The notes beneath the pieces are model-generated. The model was given only the letters and a program-made list of their open reading frames with translations, did no database searches and was not told where the DNA came from. Shown in pieces: positions 20,161 through 29,020 of a stretch of DNA of 60,679 bases. The position numbers and the translations under genes are program-made. The stretch lies in contig JAICKX010000004.1 of NCBI GenBank assembly GCA_025927685.1, forward strand, positions 1 through 60,679. Reading direction: 5' to 3'. Each line of letters opens with the position of its first letter. Within the stretch, counting starts at the first letter, position 1. The DNA comes from Thermoleophilia bacterium. Its GTDB lineage: Bacteria > Actinomycetota > Thermoleophilia > Gaiellales > JAICJC01.

Positions 20161-22016
20161 AGCGGTTCGTCATCCTCGCCCTCACGGTCGCTGTCGCGGG
20201 ACTCACGGCTTCGGCGGCACCTGCCGCCGCGGGCGTCACGTCCGTGCGCCTCGCCCTCTCACCGGACGCGTCGTTCCCCCAGCGGCAGTTCACGCTCGTC
20301 CTGCCCCCGAAGGTCAAGCCGTACAACATCAGGCTCACCGAGAACGGGATTCCGGTCATCGCTCATCTGTCGCCGATCGTACAGCGGCGCGTGCCACTGA
20401 GCGTCGCCGTGCTGCTCGACACCAGCAACAGCATGCGCGGCCCTGCGCTGTCCGCTGCGGTCGACGCGGCCGAGACCCTGATCGCCGACAAGCCCGCGCG
20501 CGCCGAGGCCGCCGTGTTCGGTTTCGCCGAGCGGCCCTACCTGATCCACGGGTGGGCGTCGTCGCCCTCGACGTTCGATGCGTCCCTGGCGGCGATCGAG
20601 CCGTCCCAGGGGACGGCGATCTGGGATGCCGTCGGATTGGCAAGCCAGAGCGTGGGGGACCGTGACGGCGCAGCACGCGCGCTCGTGCTCCTGACGGACG
20701 GCAGTGATACGACCAGCGCCGCGACCGTCGACGAGGCAGCCCAGGCGGCGCGGAGCGCCCAGGCCCGCGTGTACGTCGTCGGGCTTCCGGGCGCGGAGAC
20801 GAACGAGGCCGGCCTTCGGCGACTGGTCGCCGAGACCGGTGGGGAGCTCATCCAGGTGCGATCGTTGAGCCAGCTGCGCCGCGTGTACGCCGGCGTGGCC
20901 GCCGAGCTGGCACAGCAGTACGTGCTCACCTACACATCGCAGCTGCGCGGCACGGGCCGCCCGGTGACGGTGAAGCTGAACGTCGACGGTCAGGCGGCCG
21001 AGGTGCACTATCGCATCCCTCCGACGTCGGCTGCTCCTGCGCCCTCGTCCACCGGCTGGTGGACGACGCAGCAGGCCTTGCAGGCGATCTCGGCGGGGGT
21101 CGGGCTGATCGTGCTCCTGAGCGCCTACCTGCTCATGCGGCCGAAGCGCACGAGCCCCATCCGCCGCATGCGAGGCTACATGCTCGGCGGGGCGGCCGAA
21201 GGTGCGCCGGACGTGGCCGCGCTGCTGCCGCCTCGGCCGCGCCGGAGCCTGCCGCGGCCGGGGCCGGGGAACGTCTGGGGCCGGTTCGCCGCGGACGTCG
21301 ACCGTGGTGACCTGAAGGCCCACCCGGTTGCGGTCCTGCTCCTCGGTATTGCGGCGGGCACCGCCGCGGCAGCGGTCGCCGGCTTCGCAGCCGGTCAGCC
21401 TCTGGCCATCGCCGCCGGGCCGATCGTGGGTGCCGTGGGCGTGTGGGTGTACGTCACGCACCGTGCATCCGCCTGGTACGCGCACTTCGACGCGTCGCTG
21501 CCGGACGCCCTTGCCGTGCTCGCCTCCTCGCTGCGAGCGGGACACTCGCTGCTTCAGGCCGTCGACCACGTCGCCGACGAAGCGGACGAGATGACGGCCC
21601 GTGAGTGGGGCGAGGTGGTGCGTCAGACGCGCCTCGGGATACCGGTCGAGGACGCGCTGGACGAGATGACGCACCGCGTGGCGAACACCGACCTGCAGTG
21701 GATCTCGCTCGTCGCCCGCGTCCAGCGGCAGATCGGCGGCAACATGGCCGAGATGTTCGACATCGTGGCGACCACGGTGCGCGACCGTCACCGCCTTCGC
21801 ACCCAGGTGCGGACGCTCACGGCACAGGGTCGCATGACCCGGTGGATCCTGACCCTTGCCCCGGTCGTGCTGGCCGGCCTCATGATGCTGGTCTCGCCGC
21901 TGTACATCAGCGGCTTTCTCAACAGCACGACCGGCCGTGCCCTGCTGGGGATCGCAGCCGTCCTGATCGTCATCGGCTCGATCTGGCTCAAGAAGATCGT
22001 CGAAATCGAGGTCTGA
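20157..22016 (+). CDS. tadB: Signal peptide-von Willebrand A domain fused to TadB (T2SSF platform protein)
   Basis: This 619-residue protein joins two domains usually on separate chains. Residues 1-25 are a signal peptide (KRFVILALTVAVAGLTASAA). Residues about 75-250 form a VWA domain with the MIDAS motif DTSNS, a Thr in GTAIWDAV and the late Asp in LLTDGSD. A membrane segment (about 310-330) is followed by a TadB/T2SF domain: paired hydrophobic segments, SLPDALAVLASSLRAGHSLL, IGGNMAEMFDIVATTVRDR, and two terminal membrane helices. Topology puts the VWA domain outside and TadB in the membrane. A metal-dependent adhesive or assembly-sensing part built into the pilus platform is my inference. 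Confidence 0.85.
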
Positions 22017-22021
22017 CGCTC

Positions 22022-22942
22022 ATGGTTGCCATCTCGTTCGTGCTTGCAGTGCTCGTCGGATCTGTGGTGCTCCTGATCGCGCACGCCGTTCGCCTCAGCC
22101 GAAGGGCCACGAGCGATGCGGTCAGCTCGTTGGCGCAGTACGGATACGGGGCCGAGACGGCGCCCTTGACGACGCAGCGCAACGCTCGGCGCGCCGAGGG
22201 GAACCTGGCGCTCGAGCGAACGCTCGCCCGAGTGGCCGGAAGGCTCAGCCCGGCGGACTACGAGCAGCGGTTGCGCCTGCGCCTGCTGCAAGCCGGTCTC
22301 TACACGTTCCGACCCAGCCGCTTCCTCATGATCCGGCTGCTGGCAGCGCTCACGCTCGGCGCCCTCGGGCTGCTGTACGCCGGCGGTGTCGCGAACCCGG
22401 TCATGAAGCTCGCGGCGCTGTTCGGCGCTCCGTTCCTGGGGTTCATGCTGCCGGACACGATGCTCTCCATGCGGATCAAGGGGCGCCATCGCCAGATCGA
22501 GCGGGCCTCGGCAGACCTCATCGACCTCCTGGCCATCACGGTACAGGCCGGGCTCGGCCTCGACCAGGCGCTGAAGGTGGCGGCCGAGCGCCTCGAGGGC
22601 CCGCTGGCCCAGGAGACGCGGCTGATGCTGAACGAGATCCGCGTCGGGCAGGGGCGCCAAGACGCGCTCAAGCGGCTGGCTGAGCGAGCCGACACGCCGA
22701 CGGTGCGGTCGTTCGCGAGGACGATGGCCCAGAGCGAATCCATGGGCGTGCCGATCGGGCAGACGCTCAAGGCGCTCGCCCAGGACGCGCGCCTTCGCAA
22801 GCGCCAGTACGCCGAGGAGCGCGCCCAGAAGGCGCCGATCCACATGGTGTTTCCGCTGGCAACGTGCTTCTTCCCGGCCATCCTGATCGTGGCCGGCGGC
22901 CCGGGCATCATCGCGCTCACGAAGGCGCTCGCCGTCGGATGA
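22022..22942 (+). CDS. tadC: TadC (T2SSF platform protein)
   Basis: A 306-residue type II secretion F-domain protein, partner of TadB. It has an N-terminal membrane helix, a linker rich in Arg, a pair of central hydrophobic segments, the conserved cytoplasmic block ASADLIDLLAITVQAGLGLDQ, then MAQSESMGVPIGQTLKALA and the terminal membrane segment with MVFPLATCFFPAILIV. The start ATG 22022 lies five bases after the VWA-TadB stop. The stop overlaps the following gene as ATGA, which ties the methyltransferase-like gene into the same transcript. Confidence 0.9.
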   Translation: MVAISFVLAVLVGSVVLLIAHAVRLSRRATSDAVSSLAQYGYGAETAPLTTQRNARRAEGNLALERTLARVAGRLSPADYEQRLRLRLLQAGLYTFRPSRFLMIRLLAALTLGALGLLYAGGVANPVMKLAALFGAPFLGFMLPDTMLSMRIKGRHRQIERASADLIDLLAITVQAGLGLDQALKVAAERLEGPLAQETRLMLNEIRVGQGRQDALKRLAERADTPTVRSFARTMAQSESMGVPIGQTLKALAQDARLRKRQYAEERAQKAPIHMVFPLATCFFPAILIVAGGPGIIALTKALAVG

Positions 22943-23631
22943 CGGTCGTCTGGCGGATCCTCGGACGCGCTCTTCCCGCGTCGGGCTTCGCGTTCGCGGC
23001 CGTCGTCGTGACGCTCGGGGCGATCCACCGGCTCGCGGAGGGCGGCGCCGTGTCCGAGCAGCTGCGGGCCGCGCCCCTCGTGCTGAACGCGTTCCTCTGG
23101 TGTGGCTTCGCGGCGCTCGCCGTGGTCCGTCACGAGCCGGTCCGGCACGGCCTGCGGACGCCGGGTGCGCTGCTGTTCGTCCTAGCATCCGTGTCTGCCG
23201 GCCTCGTCGTCCCGCCGGCGGCGCGCGCCGAGGTGCCACTCCCGCAGCTCATCGCCTCGAGCGCCGTCTCGCTCGCCGCGATCCTCCTCGCACTCGGTTC
23301 GCTGGGGAGGCTCGGCCGGTGCTTCGGAGTCCTGCCCGACGCGCGCGGCGTCGTCACCGGCGGGCCGTACCGGATCGTCCGCCACCCGCTGTACCTCGGC
23401 GAGGTCGGCGGGATCGTCGGGGTCGTGATCGCCGCCCCGGCCCCACGGAACTGGCTGGCCCTCGCGCTGATCGTGGCGGCCCAGCTCGGCCGTGCCCGAC
23501 TCGAGGAACGGACTCTCCGGGCGGCGTTTCCCGCCTATGCGGAGTACGCGGCGCGGACGCCGATGCTCATTCCGCTTCGACGGCCGCGCCGCCTCAGCGC
23601 AGATGGCCGAGCGCCCGCTGCGCCAGCCTGA
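22939..23631 (+). CDS. Isoprenylcysteine carboxyl methyltransferase (ICMT)/PEMT-family membrane protein
   Basis: A 230-residue polytopic membrane protein with about five hydrophobic segments. The C-terminal motif GGPYRIVRHPLYLGE and the later EERTLRAAFPAYAEYAARTP are diagnostic of the ICMT/phosphatidylethanolamine methyltransferase fold, in which S-adenosylmethionine is bound at the RHPxYxGE segment. It is the last gene of the Tad operon, coupled to tadC by ATGA. The target is unknown; methylation of a lipid, a quinone or a processed pilin end are candidates. Its last 38 bases overlap the convergent gene at 23594. Confidence 0.8.
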   Translation: MTVVWRILGRALPASGFAFAAVVVTLGAIHRLAEGGAVSEQLRAAPLVLNAFLWCGFAALAVVRHEPVRHGLRTPGALLFVLASVSAGLVVPPAARAEVPLPQLIASSAVSLAAILLALGSLGRLGRCFGVLPDARGVVTGGPYRIVRHPLYLGEVGGIVGVVIAAPAPRNWLALALIVAAQLGRARLEERTLRAAFPAYAEYAARTPMLIPLRRPRRLSADGRAPAAPA

Positions 23632-23899
23632 TCGTCCACAGCGCGGCGAGAGCCGCGTAGACGACGAGCGGGAAGATCACGCCGATTGCAGCCACGAGGC
23701 GGCTGTGGGGCAGCGACGACGCTGCGACGCGCCCTCCGATCGAGCCGTCGAGGAGCTGGTTCGCCAGGCAGGCCACGAACAGATGGATGAGCGCCGTCTT
23801 GAGATCGCCCGGAGCGATCCGTGGAACGCGGTAATCGATCCACACGGCGATCGCCGCCGCACCGGCCAGGAACATCACTAGGTAGACCGCAATCAGCAC
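23594..23899 (-). CDS. Small membrane protein, unknown
   Basis: A 101-residue protein with three hydrophobic stretches: LIAVYLVMFLAGAAAIAVWI, LKTALIHLFVACLANQLL and LVAAIGVIFPLVVYAALAAL. No family recognised. The GTG at 23899 has a strong AGGAGGAG ribosome-binding site just upstream on the minus strand, which supports it being a real gene despite its small size. It is convergent with the methyltransferase-like gene and overlaps it by 38 bases. Confidence 0.6.
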   Translation of the reverse strand: MLIAVYLVMFLAGAAAIAVWIDYRVPRIAPGDLKTALIHLFVACLANQLLDGSIGGRVAASSLPHSRLVAAIGVIFPLVVYAALAALWTIRLAQRALGHLR

Positions 23900-24017
23900 G
23901 AGGGCTCCTCCTACGTGAGGGCATCATATCGCCCTTCTCCCGACGCCCGATAATGCCGGTTATGTCAAGTTGAAGCGAGAGGGCGGAAACCGGCGCACCG
24001 GGGCCGCTCCCCCCGGC

Positions 24018-24755
24018 TCAGCCGGCGAGCGGCTGGGTGGGATCGGTCGGGGCCGGGAAGTAGGCCCGCCGCCGGGCGAGCGAGAGGCGCTCGCGGGCGT
24101 CGGCCAGAAGCTCGGCGCCGGACGTGTGGCCGCCGAGCTCGGCAAAGCCGGCGGCGCCGCACACGATCCCGCCCGTCACGAGCTCGCTCCCCGCGAGCGA
24201 CGCGCGCACGCGCTTGAACGCAGCCCGGGCCTCGAATTCTCCGGCGCGCGGAAAGAGCAGCGCGAACTGGTCGGCGCCGAGATGGCCCACGCGGTCGTCG
24301 TGACGGACGGCCGAGCGCGCCAGCGCGCCCACGTGCAGGATCAGGTCGCGCTGGTCGACCGGGCGCGGCCCGAGCTCGAGACCGTGCACCGTGAAGACCG
24401 CGATCGCCACCGCCTGGCTGCGCCAGCGGGCCGTGGCCACCGCGCGCTCCAGCTCGACGGCGAAGGTGGCGCTGTCGAGCAGCACCTCGTCGCCGGCGAC
24501 GCCGGCCGCCAGCGCCAGGGCCACGCAATGGCCGAGCGCGTCGGTGAACGCCTCCTGGTCGCGCGACGGCTCCCCGTCCCACTCCGCGACGAGCCCCTCG
24601 GGCGCGAGGCGCAGACGGCACGCCAGGCTCGCCTCCCGAGGCGCGGACTCGAGGATCCGGTCGATGACGCCCGCCTCGGCCTGCGGCGCGGCGAGTGCGG
24701 CCGCGGCGCGCGAAAGGACGTCCATCAGGATGTGGGCGTCATCCATGGCTCCCAT
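24018..24755 (-). CDS. Degenerate GGDEF-domain protein
   Basis: A 245-residue soluble protein whose C-terminal half follows the diguanylate cyclase fold, but the signature GG(D/E)EF reads GADQF (in RVGHLGADQFALLFPRAG). Several Mg2+/GTP contacts are therefore lost and it is probably not a cyclase. It may bind nucleotide as an effector or act as a scaffold. The N-terminal half is helical with no recognised sensor domain. The start is ATG 24755 or 24746. It lies 43 bases downstream of an HD-GYP gene on the same strand, so the two are probably co-transcribed. Confidence 0.7.
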   Translation of the reverse strand: MGAMDDAHILMDVLSRAAAALAAPQAEAGVIDRILESAPREASLACRLRLAPEGLVAEWDGEPSRDQEAFTDALGHCVALALAAGVAGDEVLLDSATFAVELERAVATARWRSQAVAIAVFTVHGLELGPRPVDQRDLILHVGALARSAVRHDDRVGHLGADQFALLFPRAGEFEARAAFKRVRASLAGSELVTGGIVCGAAGFAELGGHTSGAELLADARERLSLARRRAYFPAPTDPTQPLAG

Positions 24756-24798
24756 ATCGGGCGTGGACGCCCGCGGCTTGAGTCCCCGCTTCGTCGTA

Positions 24799-26157
24799 TC
24801 AGGCGACAGCGGCGCCCCAGGTGCGCCCACCGGAGGCATCCCCCTCAGCGGACACCACGCTGTGGTGCTGGGCCTGGATGGAGAAGTCGAACCCGCGCCC
24901 ACGCTGGTAGCGCACCGTCTCGGCCTCCAGGATCTCGATGAACGCATCGACCACCGGCGCCTCGAACTGGGTGCCCTTCCCCAGCACGAGCTGCTGGATT
25001 GCGCGCTCGGTGCTCATGGCGGCCCGGTACGGCCGGTCTGAGGTCATCGCGTTGTAGGAGTCCGCCACGGCGATGATCCTGGCCAGCCGCGGGATGCCGT
25101 CCCCGGCGAGGCCGTCGGGGTAGCCGGCGCCGTCCCAGCGCTCGTGGTGGCTTCGAACGACCAGCGCGATGTCGCTGTAGTCCTCCACCTCGGCCAGGAT
25201 GCGGGCGCCGATGGCGGGGTGCTCGCGCATCTCGGCCCACTCGTCGTCGTCGAGCGCCGAGCGCTTCTCGAGCAGCTCCGCGCGGAGCCCGATCTTGCCG
25301 ATGTCGTGGACGAGCGCCGCGAGGTGGATGCGCATCACCTCGTCCCGGGGCAGCCCCAGCGCCCGGGCGATGTCCCGCGAGTAGACGGCCACGGCGGCGG
25401 AATGGCCGGCGGTGTACTTGTCGCGCTCGTCGAGCGCCCGCACCATCGCCCCGGCGAAGCTGATGTTGACGAGGCGCAGCTGCTCGTTGGCCTCCTCCAG
25501 CCGCTCGTTCGCCTCCTCCAGCTCCTCGATCAGCTGCGCCTGGCGGGCGTGCATTCCGAAGCTCAGGTGGGCCGCGATCAGGGGCACGATGAAGAACGCC
25601 AGCACCTCGACGCCCACACGCCCGTACGTGAACGCGATCAGCGCCGTCACCGGCGCGTACAGGGCGACGCACACGGCCATCGACCCGCGCAGGAGCCGCC
25701 ACAGCTCGAGCGGGCGCGTGCCGTGGCGGATGAGGAGCGTGATGGCGGTGACGAAGAACTCCACCCCGGTCCCGACCACCGACGCGATCGCCGCGATGGC
25801 CACGAGCGCCACCAGCGACTTGGCGTCGAGGCCGCGCTCGGCGACGAGCGCCGTCCACCCCGCCGCGCAGCCCGCGAGCGACTTGCCCGAGAAGTAGATC
25901 AGGAACCGCTCGAGCGGCCCCTCCCGGTGCAGCATGGCGGCGCCGCCGACCAGCGCGGCCGCGGCCGGCCCGAAGAGCACCGCCGCGAGGGCGATCGCCA
26001 TGAACGAGACCGACACCTCCACACGCGGCGAGACGCGCATGCTGCGGCCCTCCGCCACCTGCGCGACGACCGCCAGCACGAGCACGACGTCCCATCGCCC
26101 CAGGCCGTGCAGGGACCACGATGCGGCCACGAGGCCCATCGCGAGCCCCGCGAGCAA
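24799..26157 (-). CDS. Membrane HD-GYP phosphodiesterase (c-di-GMP degradation)
   Basis: A 452-residue protein. Residues 1-210 hold about six hydrophobic segments forming a membrane sensor. A short coiled coil (LIEELEEANERLEEANEQLR) links it to an HD-GYP domain with HSAAVAVYSRDIARALGL, the metal-binding LVHDIGKIGLR, SHHERWDGAGYPDGLAG (the GYP motif), and RIIAVADSYNAMTSDRPYR. HD-GYP enzymes linearise cyclic-di-GMP to pGpG or GMP. All metal ligands appear intact, so it is probably active. The start is uncertain: TTG 26157 or ATG 26139. The degenerate GGDEF gene follows. Confidence 0.88.
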   Translation of the reverse strand: MLAGLAMGLVAASWSLHGLGRWDVVLVLAVVAQVAEGRSMRVSPRVEVSVSFMAIALAAVLFGPAAAALVGGAAMLHREGPLERFLIYFSGKSLAGCAAGWTALVAERGLDAKSLVALVAIAAIASVVGTGVEFFVTAITLLIRHGTRPLELWRLLRGSMAVCVALYAPVTALIAFTYGRVGVEVLAFFIVPLIAAHLSFGMHARQAQLIEELEEANERLEEANEQLRLVNISFAGAMVRALDERDKYTAGHSAAVAVYSRDIARALGLPRDEVMRIHLAALVHDIGKIGLRAELLEKRSALDDDEWAEMREHPAIGARILAEVEDYSDIALVVRSHHERWDGAGYPDGLAGDGIPRLARIIAVADSYNAMTSDRPYRAAMSTERAIQQLVLGKGTQFEAPVVDAFIEILEAETVRYQRGRGFDFSIQAQHHSVVSAEGDASGGRTWGAAVA

Positions 26158-26221
26158 CGCTGCATAGACACGAACGGTTGTCAGATTGTGCTCCCGACCG
26201 TCACCATCTTGTGGTCAAGAC

Positions 26222-26250
26222 TTGACATAGCGCGTTCGAGTAGCTAGTGT
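26222..26250 (+). promoter_or_regulatory. Strong sigma70-type promoter
   Basis: TTGACA (26222-26227), exactly 17 nt, TAGTGT (26245-26250). It is the best-spaced promoter I see in the window. The predicted start near 26257 falls at a CCCC-GAAA-GGGG hairpin with a GNRA-type loop (26254-26265). Confidence 0.7.
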
Positions 26251-26296
26251 CTCCCCCGAAAGGGGTACAGGCGTGACGCAAGAGGAGAGGATTTCC

Positions 26297-26317
26297 ATGG
26301 GTATCAAGGGCTGGTAG
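26297..26317 (+). CDS. Six-codon leader ORF (MGIKGW)
   Basis: The sequence ATG-GGT-ATC-AAG-GGC-TGG-TAG is preceded by a good AGGAGAGG ribosome-binding site at 26283-26290, 6 nt away, and by the promoter at 26222. It is too short to be a protein in its own right. It may be a translated leader peptide controlling what follows, or a chance ATG after a purine-rich stretch. No repeats of a regulatory codon are visible. Confidence 0.35.
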   Translation: MGIKGW

Positions 26318-26790
26318 GGACAAAGGTCGGCATCGGCGTTATCGGTATGCCGGGGGCGGAGGTTGAGGCCCAGTGCATGCCGAGGGATTCCGGGCAGGGG
26401 CTCGGAATCCCCGCCGCCAGCGGATCTGATCGCGCCCCTGCGAGACGGCAGCGCCCAAGGCGCCGCCTCGCGGGGGCGCGGTGCGTTTGGAAAGAAGCCG
26501 GTGAGCGCCTGGAGCGAGCGCCCACCGGAGGACGGAAAACGCCGGCTCGAACGCCGGTGGAGCGCGATGCGCCGGCACCTCGCGCGCGGGCGCGGCGGCA
26601 ATCGCTGTTTCCAGTCTCGGTATCGGTGTCCGGGCGTGCCCGCGCATCCCCCGCAGGGGTGGCGCCGGAGTGCTCAAGCCGGGCACCGTACGCGCCGATA
26701 TCAGCTTGGGGCGACAATCACGCCGCCGGCACGCCCATCGCCCGCCCGGTGGCTCCATCCCGGTTCTCTTCCCTTCACGAGGTCTGACAC
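26318..26790 (+). ncRNA. Structured non-coding stretch, candidate RNA leader or ncRNA
   Basis: This 473-base gap lies downstream of a strong promoter and has no convincing gene on either strand. It can fold into several consecutive hairpins. These are GGCAT/ATGCC (26329-26351), GGGATTCCG/CGGAATCCC (26384-26411, 9 bp perfect) and a 14-bp stem of 26431-26444 with 26467-26480 (one G-U). Next come an 11-position stem of 26498-26508 with 26518-26528 (one mismatch) and GGTG-ga-GCGC/GCGC-cgg-CACC (26556-26579). I checked it against what I know of RNase P RNA, tmRNA, SRP RNA, cobalamin and c-di-GMP riboswitches and saw no match. It ends at the coiled-coil gene. Confidence 0.4.
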
Positions 26791-28959
26791 ATGAGCGACG
26801 CCGAGGCACAGCCGGAACAGCCCGCCCGCGACGAGTCCGCAAGCGGGCTCCGCAGGGCGATGGAGCACCGGATGGCCGCGCTCCAGGAGGCCGAGGAGCG
26901 CCTCCAACGCGAGCAGGCGGCGCTCCAGGAGCAGGCCAAGGTCGTCTTCGCCGAGCGCGAGGCCCGGCTGGCCCGGCGCGAGCGCGAGCTCGCAAAGCGC
27001 GAGGCCGCGCTGGCCGTCAGCGAAGGCATCGCCTCCTCCAACACCGCCGGCGACGTCGGTGCGGCCGAGCGCGCCCGGCTCGAGGCCGGGGAGGCCCGCG
27101 TCTCCGAGCGCCAGACCGAGCTCGACCGGCGCGAGCAGGAGCTCGCACAGCGCGAGCGCGACCTCGCGGCGGCCGCCGCCGCGGCGCCCTCCCCCACGTC
27201 GGCCGGCGACTCGTCTCCTGTTGACAACCGCCGCGTGCAGGAGCTCGAGGAGTCTGTCACCACGCTCGAGCGCCAGGTCGAGCACATGAAGAGCCAGCGT
27301 GAGCAGGTGGAACGCGAGCGCGACTCGCTGGTCGATCAGCTGCGCGACCGCGGCGCCCTCGGATCGGCCGAGCTGGCCGAGCGGGAGGCCCGCCTGTCCA
27401 CGCTCGACCAGGAGCTGGCCGACCGCGAGCACCGCGCCAAGAAGGTCGAGAAGGTCATCAGCCAGAAGGAGCTCCACGTGGACGGCGTCCGCGCCGACCT
27501 GGAGCAGCGCGCGGCCGAGATGACCGAGAACGAGCAGGCGCTGGCCGAGCGGGCCGCCGCCGTCGAGGCCCGGGCCACCGCCGCCGAGGCGTCCGAGGCC
27601 GAGACCCGCGCCCGGCTCGAGCAGCTCGAGGCGCGGGAGGCCGAGATGGCACGCTCGTTCGACGAGCTCGCCACCGCGCAGACGTCGCTCAAGGAGGCCA
27701 CCGAGGCCCTCGAGCGCCGCTCCAGCATGATCGAGGCCGCGGAGTCCAAGGTCGCGGCCATGCACGCCGACACCGACCGCAAGGTCGCCGACGCGGAGCA
27801 GAGGATCGCATCGCTGGCCGATCGCGAGAAGGAGCTCCGGCACGTCGAGGAGCGCCTGGCCGAGCTCGACGCGCGCGAGCGCGAGGTGAGCGAGGCCGTG
27901 GCGAAGCTCGAGGAGCTCGAGCGCGAGCTGCGTGACATCGACGGGCGCCGCCAGGCGGCGGAGCGCGCCGCCGAGCGCGCCGAGGCCGCTCAGCGCCAGC
28001 TCGAGGAGCGCCGGGCAGAGGCCGAGGCGCGGATCGCCGAGTGCGACGCCCGCGTCGTCGAGCTCGCCGACAAGGAGCGCCGCCTGAGCGAGATCAACGC
28101 CCGGCTGGCGGAGTTCGACGTCCGCCAGGAGAAGCTCCAGCGGGCCGAGGCAGAGATCGCGTCCGACCGGTCGAGCGCCGAGACCATGGAGCGTGAGGCG
28201 AGCCGGCTCCACAAGCAGGCCGAGCGCATGCTGGCCGACGCCGAGCAGCACGCCGCCCAGCAGGTCGAGCGGCTGGCCGCCGACCTCCGCGAGCGCGAGG
28301 CCCGGCAGTCGGTCGCCGAGGCCGACCTCGAGCGCCGCGAGGCCCGCCTCGACCGCCGCCAGGACACCCTGGACGAGCGCGAGCGCGACATCGACAACCG
28401 TGCCGACGCCGTCGAGCTGCGCGACGAGCAGCTCAAGGAGCGCGAGGCAGACGTGGCCCGGCTCACGGTGCGCGCCGACCGGGTCGAGGCCGAGCTCGAC
28501 GCCCAGCGCTCGGCCCTGGCCGACGCCGAGGACGCGGTCGCCCGCGAGCGGGCCGTCCTCCAGCGGCGGATGGCCGAGATCGAGCAGCGCGAGGCCGCCC
28601 AGCGCACCGAGCTGGAAGAGGCGGTGCGCAGCGCCGCCGAGGCCGGCAGCGGGCGCAAGGGCCTGCTCGGGCGCGGCGGCGGGAAGTCGGTCGAGGAGGT
28701 CCACCAGGCGCTGCGGACCAAGGAGGCCGAGCTTCAGGCCCAGGAGCGGCGCCTCTCCGAGCTGAGCAGCGCGCTCCAGCGGCGCGAGTCGGACCTCGAC
28801 GCCTACGCCCGGAAGCTCCAGCGCAGCGCGGCGGTGGAAGCGGCCGGCGTGTCGGTGCGGCCGTCGGACTTCACCGTCGAGGAGCCGGGGGGGCGCGACG
28901 CGCCCCGGGGCGACGACGACGATCCGACGGGCAAGCGCCTCCAGTTCTGGTCGCGTTAG
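26791..28959 (+). CDS. Long coiled-coil (filament-like) protein
   Basis: A 722-residue protein that is almost entirely alpha-helical coiled coil, dominated by Glu, Arg, Ala and Leu. Recurring units such as EREARLARRERELAKREAAL and ERDIDNRADAVELRDEQLKE occur throughout. A break at about residues 615-635 (GRKGLLGRGGGKS) precedes a final helical stretch and an acidic tail (DDDDPTGKRLQFWSR). There is no signal peptide or membrane segment. The architecture is like bacterial intermediate-filament-type proteins such as Scy or FilP, but I cannot claim homology. A cytoplasmic scaffold role is inference. It follows the structured leader. Confidence 0.65.
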   Translation: MSDAEAQPEQPARDESASGLRRAMEHRMAALQEAEERLQREQAALQEQAKVVFAEREARLARRERELAKREAALAVSEGIASSNTAGDVGAAERARLEAGEARVSERQTELDRREQELAQRERDLAAAAAAAPSPTSAGDSSPVDNRRVQELEESVTTLERQVEHMKSQREQVERERDSLVDQLRDRGALGSAELAEREARLSTLDQELADREHRAKKVEKVISQKELHVDGVRADLEQRAAEMTENEQALAERAAAVEARATAAEASEAETRARLEQLEAREAEMARSFDELATAQTSLKEATEALERRSSMIEAAESKVAAMHADTDRKVADAEQRIASLADREKELRHVEERLAELDAREREVSEAVAKLEELERELRDIDGRRQAAERAAERAEAAQRQLEERRAEAEARIAECDARVVELADKERRLSEINARLAEFDVRQEKLQRAEAEIASDRSSAETMEREASRLHKQAERMLADAEQHAAQQVERLAADLREREARQSVAEADLERREARLDRRQDTLDERERDIDNRADAVELRDEQLKEREADVARLTVRADRVEAELDAQRSALADAEDAVARERAVLQRRMAEIEQREAAQRTELEEAVRSAAEAGSGRKGLLGRGGGKSVEEVHQALRTKEAELQAQERRLSELSSALQRRESDLDAYARKLQRSAAVEAAGVSVRPSDFTVEEPGGRDAPRGDDDDPTGKRLQFWSR

Positions 28960-29008
28960 CGCGTTCTGGTCGCGCTGAGCTGCGCCGGAGTCCGTCCGGG
29001 AGCGTGAG

Positions 29009-29014
29009 TAGCGT
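29009..29014 (+). promoter_or_regulatory. -10 box (TAGCGT) before 29021
   Basis: TAGCGT ends 6 nt before the GTG at 29021, with no ribosome-binding site between; probably leaderless. Confidence 0.4.
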
Positions 29015-29020
29015 CCGGCC

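Noticed and set aside
26283-26294. GAGAGGATTT shared between the leader at 26285 and tRNA-Pro at 52319 as an attachment-site repeat
   Set aside because: Only 10 bases match, flanks differ, and 26 kb of core genes lie between. Chance is the better explanation.
26318-26790. RNase P RNA, tmRNA, SRP RNA or a known riboswitch in the structured stretch
   Set aside because: The conserved cores of these RNAs (for example GAGGAAAGTCCGGGC of RNase P) are absent on both strands. I kept it only as an unclassified candidate.
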